Of a stretch of DNA of 64,000 nucleotides, positions 11,333-22,647 are shown piece after piece. The notes under the pieces were generated by a model, which worked only from the letters and a program-made list of their open reading frames with translations, did not search any database and was not told the DNA's origin. Source of the stretch: Alisma plantago-aquatica. Its lineage: Eukaryota; Streptophyta; Magnoliopsida; Alismatales; Alismataceae. The stretch's first letter is position 1. Each line of letters opens with the position of its first letter. The translations under genes and the position numbers were made by a program. Location: positions 1,166,759,249 through 1,166,823,248 of the forward strand of contig OY856409.1 of NCBI GenBank assembly GCA_963693085.1, in the 5' to 3' direction.

Positions 11333-14300
11333 ATGGATAGATCATGGATGTCCATTCATAATCGTTGCACCCCAGAGTTTATATATAGTCTTGATTAGTT
11401 TATTAGATTTGCCGAGGAACATAGGAAAAAATCTACAGATAGGTTCTACTGTCCATGTAGGCATTGCAGTAACAACTTGAAAGTCAACACTGGTGAGGAA
11501 ATCAAAAGTCATGTCATGTGCAACGGGATTGTACAAGGATATAGAGAATGGCACTGGCATGGAGAGATTTCAAAATCGAAACCAGTAGATGTCGATAGAA
11601 GTGCTTGGGTGGAAGAAGAAATTGCCTCTGATGACGTAAATGTGAACGAACCAGTTCCAGCAGACATCGTTGATGCGATGTTGGATAGTTGTAGGGTAGA
11701 GCACACCGATCCACCTCCTATCTTTAGAAACATTGTGCATGATGCTGAGATACCGTTATACACAGGTTGTGTTAAGTTTACGAAGCTTAGCGCTGTGTTG
11801 AGATTGTATAAGTTGAAAGCTAACAATAGATGGAGTGACAAAAGCTTCACTTCATTGTTGACTTTGTTGAAAGAAATGCTTCCGGAAGGAAACGAGCTGC
11901 CAATCTCAACATACCAGGTAAAGAAAATTTTGTGCCCAATGGGAGTGGAGGCCAAGAAGATACACGCATGCCCGAATGATTGTGTATTATTTCAAAAGGA
12001 CTATGTAGATTTGAAAGATTGTCCAAAATGTGGTGCGTCACGGTATAAATTGACGACTTCGGGGGAGTCCAAAACTGGTTCTCCTGCCAAGGTGTTGTGG
12101 TATCTACCTATAATATCACGGTTTCAACGCTTGTTTGCAAATCCGAAAGATGCAAAGAATTTGAGGTGGCATGCAGATGTTAAGAAAAATAATGATGGGA
12201 TCCTACGACATGCGTCTGATTCCCCACATTGGAAGAACATTGATCTATTGTACCCCAAATTTGGTGAAGAAGATAGGAATCTAAGACTTGGGCTTTGTAC
12301 AGATGGGATGAATCCGTACGGGACATTGAGCAGCCAACATAGCACTTGGCTAGTCATGCTTGTTATATATAATCTTCCTCCCTGGATGTGTATGAAAAAT
12401 AAGTACGTTATGTTGTCGTTGTTGATATCGGGCCCTAAACAACTCGGAAATGATATCGATGTTTATCTTGAACCTTTGATTGATGACTTAAAGAAACTTT
12501 GGGCTGAAGGTGTGATGACATATGATGCTTCAGCAAGAGAGACATTTCGTTTGCACGCTATGTTGTTTTGCACTATTAATGACTTTCCAACATATGGGAA
12601 TTTGTCTGGATATAGTGTCAAAGGAGCTAAAGCGTGTCCTATATGTGAAGAAAACTCTGATTCAATAAGACTAAAACATGGCGGCAAGACTGTATATCTT
12701 GGTCATCGAAGGTTTCTTTCAAAATTCCATCTGTATCGTAGGAAGCGCAAAACATTCAATGGATGGAATGATGAACGGAGTGCACCTAAACCTATACCAG
12801 GGGATGTTGTTTATGAAAGAGTAAAAGACATTGTCAATGAATTTGGTAAGAAATCGCAATGTAGTATGGCTACACGGAGTGACAATTCTTCATTCAAGAA
12901 GAAGTCAATATTTTGGGATCTTCCTTATTGGAGTTCTTTGACAGTCAGGCATTGTATCGATGTAATGCACGTTGAGAAAAATGTATGTGATAGAATCATT
13001 GGTACTCTGTTAAATATACCAGGTAAGACTAAAGATGGGATAAAATCTAGACTGGACCTACGTGAAATGGGAATAAGGTCAGAATTAACAGAATTACATG
13101 AAATGGGTAATAAAAGAACATACTTACCTCCCGCTTGTTACATGTTGTCTAGAAAGGAGAAGAAAACCTTTTGTGAATGCTTGGTAAATGTTAAGGTGCC
13201 ACATGGTTACTCATCCAACATCCGTAGATTGGTATCAATGAAATATCTGAAGTTGATAGGTCTTAAATCTCATGATTGTCACACTCTAATGCAACAAATA
13301 TTGCCCGTGGAAATTCGATCTATATTGTCGAAGCATGTAAGGTTTGCAATTACCAGACTTTGTTTCTTTTTCAACAGTCTATGCAGCAAAATTATTGACC
13401 CTGATACTCTCGATAATTTGCAAAGAGAAGTGGTTGTTACCCTATGTCAGCTTGAGATGTATTTCCCTCCTTCGTTCTTTGATATCATGGTACATCTTGT
13501 TGTCCACTTGACTAGGAAAGTGAAAATGTTGGGACCAGTTTTCTTGCATTGGATGTATCCCTTTGAACGATACATGAGCATTTTTAAAGGTGATGTTCAA
13601 AATCGTTATCGGCCTGAAGGGAGTATTATTGAAGGTTATGTGGCGAGAGAGGTTATGGATTTTTGCAATGACTTTCTCAGTGGTAATGACACTCCTGATA
13701 ATGACAAGAATACTGAGGAGGGCAAAGGAATTTTGGGATTACGGGTGAAAGTAATCATCCGTGAGCAGTTGGAACAAGCTCACTTGTATATTTTACACAA
13801 TATGGACGCAGTGAGTGTTTATATCGAGGAACATACCAATTTCATAAAGAGACAACATCCTCGAGCAAGTTCAATGTGGCTTGCTAGAGAGCATAATAAG
13901 ACTTTTACTAAGTGGTTTGAAGATAAAGTCTTACATCAACTATCTCAAACACCAAATGATATTATAGAAACTATCAAATGCCTCGCCTTTAAACCAAAAC
14001 CGAATGTTATGTCTTATGAAGGGTTTGACATTAATGGATTCACATATTACACAAAGCGCCAAGATGATAAGAGTGTCGTCCAAAATAGTGGGGTCACTCT
14101 TCAAGAGTTGACTATGTACTTTGCAAGTGCAAAGGATAAGAGTCCACGTGAAGCTAAAATGTCATATTACGGTGTCATTGAAGACATTTTGGAGTTTGAC
14201 TACATAGATTTCAAAATTCCGCTCTTTAAATGTAATTGGGTTGATAACACCAAAGGAGTTATAGTGGATGAATTGGGTTTCACTTTGGTGAAGTTTGAAA

Positions 14301-14581
14301 AGATTGGCGAGAAGGGTGAACCATTCATATTGGCATCACAGGCGAAACAAATTTTCTATATCGATGATCCTGCAAATGATAAATGGTCGGTTGTTCTTCA
14401 TGGTAAAAGACAGTTCATTGAAGATCCTATAGATGAAGAAGAGTACTATGATAAGTATGATGACTCCAGTCCATTCTCAGTTGGGTTGCCAACTCCACAA
14501 AATATTGAAGCTAATGATGACTTATATGTGCGCGGAGATCACAATGAAGGATTGTTAATTGATAAAATATCACAATTTTAG
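11333..14581 (+). pseudogene. TNP2-like CACTA transposase, one early stop
   Basis: This encodes the catalytic transposase of En/Spm (CACTA) elements, which binds the terminal repeats and cuts and joins DNA in the nucleus. The family start MDRSWM is at 11333 and a TAG at 11396-11398 (codon 22) closes it; from 11477 the same frame runs open for 1034 codons. An N-terminal transposase-associated segment (CPCRHC at about 11450) is followed, in residues of the 1034-aa frame, by a Cys-pair segment near 165-185, the tnp2 core from about 228 (LRWHADVK, LCTDGMNPYG near 273), the family block CIDVMHVEKNVCD near 491, a DUF4218-like region about 605-720 (HWMYPFERYM) and a DUF4216-like region about 845-975. 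Length and domain order are full. The only break I see is the TAG; a downstream Met such as 11477 could restart translation without the N-terminal segment. The second element gene starts 90 bases downstream. Confidence 0.93.
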
Positions 14582-14670
14582 AGACATGTATGTTTATACA
14601 AATGCTAAATGTTTGCCTTTTTCTAGTTAATACAAATGCTAAATGTTTGCCTTTTTAATGACATTTTCAG

Positions 14671-17600
14671 ATGGCTGACCATGATGAGCATGATGTCCAT
14701 GATGAGCATGAAGTCCATGATGAGCATGCTGTCCATGACGAGCATGGCGAGGATACCAATGTAAGTTCTAAAAACATATCCTGTATTTCTATAAAATTCA
14801 TTATCCTCTAGTTATGTCATATAACCTATATTTCTATATTGGGCTAATTCAGTGTGTTTATTTTTGTCAAATTTTAGGTTGATGATGCACATGTACCCAC
14901 TGAAGCACTGGAGCAACTTGATGCGCAGCACCAACCACTTAACAAGAAAAGGGGCATCACTCTGTTGAAGAAGTTAATAGCGCTAAGTGGCAGTGGATCC
15001 AAATTGGTTGTGGAGTTTGATAATGGAGGAAATGCAATTGGAGTGAACCGCAATAATTTTGTAAACTATCTTGGGTGTACCACTCGGAGCCATTGTGGTG
15101 TTAAGTATGATAATTGGCATAAAGTTCCTCAGGGGAAAAAAGACTTGATATGAAAGGATTTATGTGTGAGTTATTATTATTTGCAATTCTATTTTGTAGA
15201 TTACAAATTCTATTATTTGCAATTCTATTTTGGATACTAGTTAATAACATTTCTATTTTACAGAATCTGTTTTCATTGGATGAGAAGTTGCATCGTAAAA
15301 GTGTGATGCAACACGCTGGAAAGATGCTTAGGAATTATAGGACAAATCTGAACAGAGAATACATAAAAGAGGGTGATAAGATGAAGAAGTCAGCCCTTGA
15401 ACAATGGAACTTCTTGGACAAAGAAGATTGGGACAATTTTGTTGCTTCAAGAAAATCTGAAGAATTCAAGGTATTAGGCGTCACTCCCAATTTAATTAAT
15501 ATACATTATATTCACCTATTCAAGATTAACATTTAGTGCTACTAACCAAATCATTAATGTGCATACTAACTAGGCCCTCAGTGACGCACAAAAAGCAAGG
15601 CGTGCACTGAATGTGCATGACCACACTATGGGTCCAAAAGGCTATGCAAGCGTTCGCCAAAGACTACAGGCGGAGTCTGCGGCTACTCAGGAGTCTGCTC
15701 CTACTCAGGAGTCTGCCACACCCATGCCTCGCCATGATATCTGGATAGTTGGGAGGCAAAACAAGAAGGGTGAAATAAAGAAGCCCGTAACTGCTGAGGC
15801 GGCTGCGAAAATGGTAAAATACAACTCTTAGAGCAATCGTTTGAATATTGATTATTTGTGGTGTTAACTTACCAATTTCTGTTGATGGTGATTAGCGGGA
15901 GCTGCACGAGCAGAGGAAACAAGGCACATTCATCCCTCAGGGCATAAGGGATGAATTGACAGTTGCTTTGGGTAACCCAGAGCATCCTGGACGTGTTAGG
16001 GGTACATGCGCTGGTGTGGGCATAAAAGCATTCTTTGGGACATCCCAGCGCAAACCCAAAGCGGGACTTTCTCAAGAAGAGGTAACCTATTCTTTTTTTA
16101 GAATGTTACTGCAAAAGGAAATTCAATAATAAGAAGCTAATGTTTCTTTTATCCATGTATAGGAGAATAAGAGAGTCGAGGATATAGTTGCTAAGAAGGT
16201 CAACGATGTAGTTGCTGAGAAGGTCAAGGAAGAATTGCTACGGTGGCAGGCATCTCAGGCTTCCAATCAGCCTATGGCGACCCACTCTTCTCCTGATGCA
16301 TAGACTACGAGTAATCCTGGAGACCCATCGCCTAACACGTCTGCTGTAAGTATTGTTTATGACATTGTAGCTAGTCTTTTCAAGATGATATGTTTTCAAG
16401 ATGATATGTATATATGTATAACATTCTTTACGTAAATTTGTAGGCATTGAAGCCATGCCGCTTAAGAATGCAAGACTATGTTGTTGCAGAGGCACAGGCT
16501 TACCCGTCCCTTCCTGGGGAAAGGTTTCACGGGACTCCAATGCCACAGGGCTACGTTCATGTGGGCCCATTACGTGTGTTACCCGATTGGAGGGAAGCTA
16601 CATTGCCATATCCCCACCCGAATATTGATACACTTGCTGAGGCAGAAGGTGGGGTCATATTGTGGCCCAAAGCAGATGTCGTCTACACTACTAAAATTGT
16701 AAGATAAATTTACAATGATTTAGACTGTTAATGTGTATATATGAGGTCAACTGATATGAAATTATATATACAAGTTAAAAAGAAGACACCAGGAGCACCT
16801 AGGCCTCCACCTCCACTTCCCGCATTACCAAGTTGGGTTCCAACTGTCCTAACATACCCGTTAGGTCCTGCTTGTAGGGGAATGGCATGTTGGCTACGGG
16901 CACATAATATACATTGCCCTATAATTATTTCTTTAGATGCAGATTATGCAGGTCAATCATACGATAGCTCTTTATTTATACAAGATATTATTGAGCTGTT
17001 TATGTATGCTTGGCTGAATACATCAATGATAGAGACATGGATAAGGTGAGATCTTGTTTATACATCCATATACCTTGTGTAAGATCCGGTGATCTGGTTT
17101 CTTATATATTAATACATACGTAATACATGTTTTGCAGCTACTTAGTCAAAGATCAATGCAAACAATTTGCATTTGATCATGTGGGATTTTTGATTCCATG
17201 ATTGATTAGTATGGTAGCTAAAGACCCTGATAGTGTTCAACAATACTGTATAGATGCTTTTACAATTTTTGGTCAGCAAAAGAAGACGATAATAATAGCT
17301 CCATTCAATGTCAAGTAAGTTTACTTTATTTATAATTTGGACTTAAGAAATTTCCATTTTTATTGTGCATTTTGAGTTATTAATTGTTAACTTTTTACCT
17401 CTAGCGGTAGACATTGGGAGTTACTAGTTATTGTCCCCGGGACGTTCACTGTTTATTATCTAGATCCCGTGGGAAGTACATTAAACACTAAAATTGGACA
17501 CGTAATGAGAATGCCATTATTCTGGTGAGAAATATTTCATTTTTGTATCTGTTAGCATCTGTTATTACATTACTATTTACTTATGCAATTTACTGTGTTA

Positions 17601-18121
17601 TATTAACATGTAGGGGTTTAGATGCATTCAAAAAGGCTGGAGGAACAGTCCCAAGGAAAAAGAACCAGCCAATAAATTGGCAGAACGTACAAGTAAGTTC
17701 CCGACTCCAATGTATATATTATTGATGTGAATTGTGCTTAGTTGTATTATTTTGTATGTTTCAATTTATAGTGCGCTACACAAGACAACGGTTGGGCATG
17801 CGCATACTATGTGATGCGATTTATGCAGATGATTATCTGACATGTCGCATTGGACATCGATACCATACATGAGGTATTATATATAGTCTCATTAGTTAGT
17901 ATGAAATATATCAATCTTATTTTTATATTATTACTTATATATATACATCATTCTCTTTGCAGGTGTTTAAAACTGACCACACTATAGGTAAACACTTAAA
18001 AAATGTACATGCTCCATATACGATGGAAGCATTAAATGAAATAAGAGAAGAATGGGCAAAAGCCATACAAGCAGTGGCAATTGTAAGATATAATTGGGAT
18101 GTTGATAGCGATAATGAATGA
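14671..18121 (+). pseudogene. Second CACTA gene: transposase_24-like plus Ulp1/C48 protease, 13 exons
   Basis: I could chain 13 exons with GT-AG borders and matching phases: 14671-14760, 14878-15165, 15264-15470, 15574-15813, 15896-16081, 16163-16345, 16444-16698, 16783-17045, 17138-17314, 17405-17524, 17614-17692, 17772-17873, 17963-18121. The first exon is a His/Asp/Glu repeat (VHDEH units). Exons 2-5 give the plant transposase_24 (Ptta/En/Spm) pattern ending in ALGNPEHPGRVRG. Exons 10-12 give a Ulp1-type cysteine protease: His in GRHWELLVI, Asp in YLDPVG, Cys in GWACAYYVM, where the usual D-C-G neighbourhood reads A-C-A. Four in-frame stops (TGA 15151, TAG 16301, TGA 17199, TGA 17838) make it a pseudogene. 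All are one transition from a sense codon. Exon 8's acceptor is the least certain. The protein is thought to assist transposition; the C48 role in CACTAs is unproven. Confidence 0.85.
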
Positions 18122-18374
18122 TACTTTGTAAATGAATATTTCTGAATGTTAATACATGTATTTGAATGTTTCTATATGTGTGAATGTGAGAATTGAATTG
18201 ATGTCTGAATGTATCTACTTGTGTGAAATTTTTTTTGTTAATTTTGCAGGTTTGTGGCATGTTTGTAGGCTGATATCAATGGATGTCGTAAACCTGCAGT
18301 TCAGAAAACTGAACTGCAAGTTCTCATCCTGTTGACCAGCCACAGCAGGCCTGCAAACTAATATGAAAAAAAAA

Positions 18375-18819
18375 GATATAGGCGTCGGTTATTTACAGAA
18401 AATCGTCAGCAAAGACCTACAGCGTCAGTTTTTTCAAAAAAAACCGACGCCTCATGTGGCCACAGCCGTGCTGGAAACGGCTGTGCTGGAAATGCCATAT
18501 AGCGTCGGTTGTTTAGTTGATCACCGACGCCAAAAGGGTTCGCGCCACAGAAAACGACGTCATCTAGGACACTTTCTGCGTCAGTTACCAATTAAACACC
18601 GACGCAGAATGTGTCCTAGATGACGCCGTTTTCTATGGCGCGAACCCTTTTGGCGTCGGTGATCAACTAAACAACCGACGCCTGTTCGCTAAATAGGCTT
18701 CTGTTAAAAAACCGACACCGAAGTGTTCGACCTTTAGCGGCGCCCACATAGGCGTCGCTCGGAAACTGACGCCAAAGGGGGTTAAACAACCGACGCTAAA
18801 AGGCATTTCTGTAGTAGTG
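18375..18819. repeat. 3' subterminal repeats of inner CACTA
   Basis: GCGTCGGTT / AACCGACGCC pairs mirror the 5' end and run to the terminal TAGTG. They include a long hairpin, listed separately. The segment just before (18240-18370) is homologous to 22015-22150 of the outer element. Confidence 0.85.
18502..18681. repeat. Long near-perfect hairpin, ~80-bp arms
   Basis: The text from 18502 (GCGTCGGTTGTTTAGTTGAT...) to about 18580 reappears as reverse complement from about 18602 to 18681, with a few mismatches and a short loop. It is built from subterminal repeat units and probably arose by inverted duplication of the element end. Confidence 0.85.
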
Positions 18820-18822
18820 TAT
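18820..18822. repeat. TSD (TAT) of inner CACTA, right copy
   Basis: TAT directly after TAGTG at 18815-18819, matching 8648-8650. Confidence 0.85.
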
Positions 18823-19303
18823 CCAATCATCCGATCCTATATATTCCAGCATTTAATTATGCTTGTAGTTCTAAAAGTGTAGTTAATACATGAATGTAGA
18901 GTGGTTAATACATATAAACCCTAGATTTGTTTAATTTATTGTGTATATCATTAAATCTGTCTATTTTAATATAAACTAACATTTCTAATAATTCTAGTTT
19001 ATACCATATCGAATCATGTTACAATGGAATTAGGGTTTGGTACCCTTATTCCTATCCAAACCCGAGACCGCCCTAAACCCTAGTTAGGATATAGTCTTGG
19101 ATGAACCCACGTACCAATATAGATGTAATCCCATGATTAGGAGGTTAGTGTATTTGGTTCTTTAGATTTGATAAAAAAGGATGGGGTTGTGCCCTAATAT
19201 GGTTGTCTATAACTCTAATGAATATTGTTACCATAAAAAAGTAAACCCTAGGAATTGATAGTATAAATGCTTACCCCGGGTATAAGAATGACAACACATG
19301 TAT
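18820..19303. other. Outer CACTA sequence resuming after the inner insertion
   Basis: AT-rich, with several 'aaaccctag' and 'taaacccta' strings. No open frame, repeat or regulatory site could be supported. By position it corresponds to the stretch between the GC-rich block and the tandem array in the inner element. Confidence 0.4.
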
Positions 19304-19412
19304 TTGTTGGCCTATAAACACGTCCAAGATTTACTCATTAGGAGTAAATCTTGGATAGTCCCCAGTTTGGAACTATTCTTGAATACCTAATCTCACTTAG
19401 GATGTAAGTGAA
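19304..19412. repeat. Single fragment of the inner element's 450-bp repeat
   Basis: These bases match the start of each repeat unit at 9851, 10301, 10750 and 11143, including the 13-bp inverted repeat around GATTTACTCATTAGGAGTAAATC and the text 'cacttaggatgtaagtg'. The outer CACTA thus has the unit once and without the large foldback, which suggests the array expanded in the inner element's lineage. Confidence 0.8.
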
Positions 19413-20240
19413 TGGCAATTCGAAACCCAAGCCATGGTTAACTGAAAGCTGATGGGTGATAGGTTATGGATATGGTGGGGAATGCAATGCAAGGCCGCAA
19501 AAAGAGCCAAAGAGGGCGGGAAAGATATCAGTTTGTCCCCTAGTCAAATCACACCCAAACCTGCACAAAGATTAGACAAAGATTTTAAACCATCTCTCAT
19601 CCATCCATCCTTGTCTGTCAAAACAAGAAGAGAGGAGAGAGAAAACTAGTGCTAGAGAAGTAAATGAGGTAGTTAACCCTAGCTATATGTAATAATAGCA
19701 GGGAAAAGAGTGAATAAGCATAGGCAAATAAACCTAATCAGATGATGATGTAGTACATCTAGATCTTAGGGTATCTCTACCCTCCTAACTATCAAATATA
19801 GATATAGATATTTCTTAATGATGAATTCTAATGCACTCATGTGACATGCTTGGAATGTAAATGATGAACTTTGCATTTGTGTTGTTGCAGGTGTTGTTGA
19901 CTTGTTGTTGATTTGCATATATTTATTATTCAACCTTCAAGTGAGGTATAATATTCTCACTCTCCCAATGTGCCATTAGGCTTCATTTTGATTCAAATCT
20001 TTGATATATGGAATCATGGTTTATTTACTATTTAGTATTTATTTCTTTCTTTCTTTTCGATGATGATGATGACGACGACGATGATGATGATGACAATGAC
20101 GATGACGACGATGATGATGCTCCAGTCGCCGCCACTATCCACCTCCTGCACCTCCAGCACCGACCACGTTCACCTCTAGCCTGGGCACCTTCACCTCCGG
20201 CCGCCATCACCACAGCCTGCTCGATCCACTAGTGCGGTGA
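19413..20240 (+). other. Filler in outer CACTA, possible captured gene 5' region
   Basis: Unlike anything in the inner element. It has a 65-codon frame at 19452-19649, a purine-rich GAAGAGAGGAGAGAGAAAA stretch near 19627 that looks like a plant 5' UTR, a GAT/GAC trinucleotide run at 20059-20118 and a Pro/Ala-rich frame ending at 20232 next to a possible donor (GGTGAG near 20236). Together this resembles promoter, leader and first exon of a captured host gene. The match to a source gene is not shown, so this is inference. Confidence 0.35.
20059..20118 (+). repeat. GAT/GAC trinucleotide microsatellite
   Basis: About 20 consecutive GAT or GAC triplets with one AAT variant. In the plus frame they encode an Asp run within a 74-codon frame (20008-20232); in the minus frame, a Ser run. 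Confidence 0.9.
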
Positions 20241-20440
20241 GTGGTTAATTAATTAGTACTAGATTTGTACATAGGATTAATGATGCCACCATATAGTTGA
20301 TTACTATTGAATAATTAGGGTAAATGATGCATTAATGAACTTAATTAATTAGATTTGTACTTAGTTTCTCTAAGATTGTATAGTTGATTAATATTGATTA
20401 ATCGGGGTTAATTATGCATGAATGAATTTAATAAATTGAT

Positions 20441-20677
20441 AGGAGGGTAGGGGTGGGGTAGGGTGGAGGACAAGGGGAGGGTGAGGGGTGTGGTAGGGTG
20501 GGAAGAGGATAGGGGTGCGGTAGGGTGGAGGGCCATGGGAGGGGGAGGGGGTGAGGGTGAGGAGGGAGGGAGGGTGGGAGGAGGGTAGGGGTGGGTAGGG
20601 TGGAGGGCCAGGGGAGGGGTGGGGGTGAGGGTGAGGAGGTAGGGTGGTGTGAGGAGGGTAGGGGTGGGATAGGTGGG
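20441..20677 (+). repeat. G-rich minisatellite-like tract
   Basis: About 237 bases made almost only of GGGTAGGGGTGGG-type words (GGGAGG, GGGTGAGG, GGAGGG) on the plus strand, with dozens of G3+ runs spaced by 1-4 bases. That is strong sequence potential for G-quadruplexes. It lies in the outer CACTA downstream of the microsatellite. No counterpart exists in the inner element. Confidence 0.9.
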
Positions 20678-21028
20678 AATTAATTGAAAATAATGAAAGG
20701 ATAGGGCATACTCATCGTGCCATACCTTTTTTTGTTCTCAGTGTAGAACCATCTTCATTTCAATGTATTTGTGTGAACAAAGTTTCACATCAGTATCATT
20801 AGTTTGATTATGTGTCAATTTCACTGTATCTCTGAATATTATGCAAAGTTGTATGACGTGCTTATCATTTTTGATGTTCTTATCATTTTCTTTTCAAGAT
20901 AAACCATTAATACTTATATTTTTCACTCTCCGTCTACTACATTTTTTGAAAATATATAACATCGTTATATATACTTACAATGGTTAGTACTTATATTTTT
21001 TAGTCTCTGTCCACCCACAACAGTCACT

Positions 21029-21445
21029 ATGAACTGGGCCTCTATGCCAATGTTAACATTCCCTAATGAAGAACAATTGAACATCATCCTAGATGATCGT
21101 TCCTTAAACTAACTAACCATACCTGAACATTGGCATTTTCTAAATGGAAGACACTACAGGCCTGGTGAAGTGACCCTAAATTTTGGCAATTCTTCACATG
21201 TTATCGAGGTTGAGTATGATTTGGCGGGAAATCTTGTATCAAAATCCAGTTGGTGTGATTGGATTAGAAAGATGCTAGCGGGCCGTAGAGACAGGATTTT
21301 TCTCTGTCCAGTTGGCCATAATAACATCAAAGTTTGGATAACCAACATCAACAATGAGACCCCTAATCATCTGCGATGGTATGAGCGCACGATTGACGAT
21401 ATCAGTTCGGACGAATCTGATGATGAGGCCCCTATTAGTTCATAA
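21029..21445 (+). pseudogene. Unidentified frame in outer CACTA with acidic C-terminus
   Basis: A frame of 139 codons from an ATG at 21029 to the stop at 21443-21445, closed once by TAA at 21110-21112; from 21170 it is open for 91 codons. The protein has no motif I recognise. It is rich in Trp, Asn and Asp, contains CPVGHNNIKVW, and ends in an acidic tail (DDISSDESDDEAP). Codons look protein-like rather than random. It may be the last exon of a transposon accessory gene or of a captured host gene. No similar text occurs in the inner CACTA. Function unknown. Confidence 0.45.
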
Positions 21446-22146
21446 GACCACGATAGGTCCAATTAACAAATATAATTGTCTCTTGTTTTGTGTTTACACT
21501 TGTTGTCTTAAAGTAATCAATCCTCATAGCTACTTTCTTTTCTGAACTTCAGGAGAAGATCACCATAATGAAAAGGCCTCGAAGTTACTGATGTGGGACT
21601 ATGTTGGTGTAGTATTTAGTTGTTTATCTATCTAGACTTGTCTGTATTAATAGATGCATATTGTTCGTTTTTCTGAATTTGCTTTCTAGTTTCTTATGGA
21701 AGTTGCATATGATGGGTATAATACTACTTAATTCATCAATTGATATTCTATTTTGTAAGGGTTTTTAATGCTACAACCTTTCTTTTATGTCCTTATCTGT
21801 CATGAAATGAATGAATTTTCTACATGTGTCTGAATGTGTGAATGTGAAGATGAATACATGAATGTTTCTACATGTGTCTGAATGTGAAAAGAGATTAAAT
21901 GAATGGAACTATAGGTTTCTACTGCTTTCTACATGTGTCTGATGAAAAAATAATATGAATTAAATGTGCTTATACATGTGTGTGAATCACATGTATATAA
22001 TATTGTCCATCTTGTTAATTTTGCAGGTTTGTGGCCTGTTGTTGGCTGATATCGATGGATGTCATAAACCTACAGTTCAGAACTGAACTGCAGGTTCTGC
22101 ATCCTATTGACAAGCCATACAGTAGGCCTACAAATTGACAAGAAAA
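21446..22146. other. 3' untranslated region of outer CACTA
   Basis: AT-rich, with repeated 'gaatgtttctacatgtgtctgaatgtg' text at 21820-21930, also seen near 18150-18215 in the inner element. Its last part (22015-22146) is homologous to 18240-18370 and contains a CAGTTCAG...CTGAACTG inverted pair. No gene is seen. Confidence 0.6.
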
Positions 22147-22647
22147 AAAATCATAACATAGGCGTCGGTTATTTGAACAAAACCGACACCTAAGACATAC
22201 GACGACAGTTTTTGACCTAAAACTGACATCTATGTGACTAGGTACCATGGCCGTACTGGGAAGCACGACCGTGGTGGAAGGTAGGGGATATGGCGTTGGT
22301 TATTAGCACAAAACTGACGTCGGTTCAGATGATATGGCGTCGGTTATATTTAAAAATCGACGCCCATAGGCCCTTTGCTAGTGCGTTTTTCAGTGGAAGG
22401 AAGCATTTTGACGTTGGTTCTTTTAATAACTGACGTCTATAACAATTCTATAGTGTCGATTTTAGTAAACAACTAACACCTATAGTCCTTTTACTGGCGT
22501 GTTTTCGGTGGCAGGAAGCGTTTTGGCATCGGTTGGGAACCAACACCGAAGGGGTCCACCTTTAGCGGCGCCCACTTGGGTGTCTCTTGGAAACCAACAC
22601 TAAAAGCCCTTAATTAACCGATGCTAAATGCTTGTTCTGTAGTAGTG
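22147..22647. repeat. 3' subterminal repeats of outer CACTA
   Basis: Degenerate GCGTCGGTT / AACCGACGCC pairs run to the terminal TAGTG at 22643-22647. More mutations are visible than at the inner element's ends. Confidence 0.8.

Larger units (their letters stand above)
8651..18819 (+). mobile_element. Inner CACTA (En/Spm) transposon, 10.2 kb
   Basis: It starts CACTAGTACAGAAAC and ends with the reverse complement of CACTACTACAGAAATGCC, with the 3-bp duplication TAT on both sides, and sits wholly inside the outer CACTA. In order it holds 5' subterminal repeats, a GC-rich block, a perfect 29-bp hairpin, a tandem array of foldback-bearing repeats, the TNP2-like transposase gene, a 13-exon second gene with a transposase_24-like and a C48-protease domain, and 3' subterminal repeats with a long hairpin. 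Gene content is that of an autonomous plant CACTA, but nonsense codons in both genes argue it is no longer self-sufficient. Confidence 0.92.
7796..22647. mobile_element. Outer CACTA (En/Spm) transposon, non-autonomous
   Basis: It begins CACTACTATAGAAATGGC and ends with the reverse complement of CACTACTACAGAACAAGC, flanked by the 3-bp duplication ACT. Both ends carry subterminal repeats of the form GGCGTCGGTT...AACCGACGCC, more degenerate than in the inner element. Without the inner insertion (8651-18819) it is about 4.7 kb. It contains no TNP2-like gene: only a GC-rich block, a fragment of the tandem repeat also found in the inner element, a Pro/Ala-rich frame, a G-rich tract and one unidentified frame. 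The 3' region around 22015-22150 is homologous to 18240-18370 of the inner element, so both belong to one family. The deeper decay of its subterminal repeats agrees with it being the older insertion. Confidence 0.9.

Noticed and set aside
7796..18819. Single CACTA from 7796 to 18819
   Set aside because: The flanks ACT and TAT do not match; pairing 7796 with 22647 and 8651 with 18819 gives matching 3-bp duplications for both.
20008..20232. Poly-Asp protein
   Set aside because: The run is a trinucleotide microsatellite; the flanking residues show no domain and the frame starts in AT-rich DNA.
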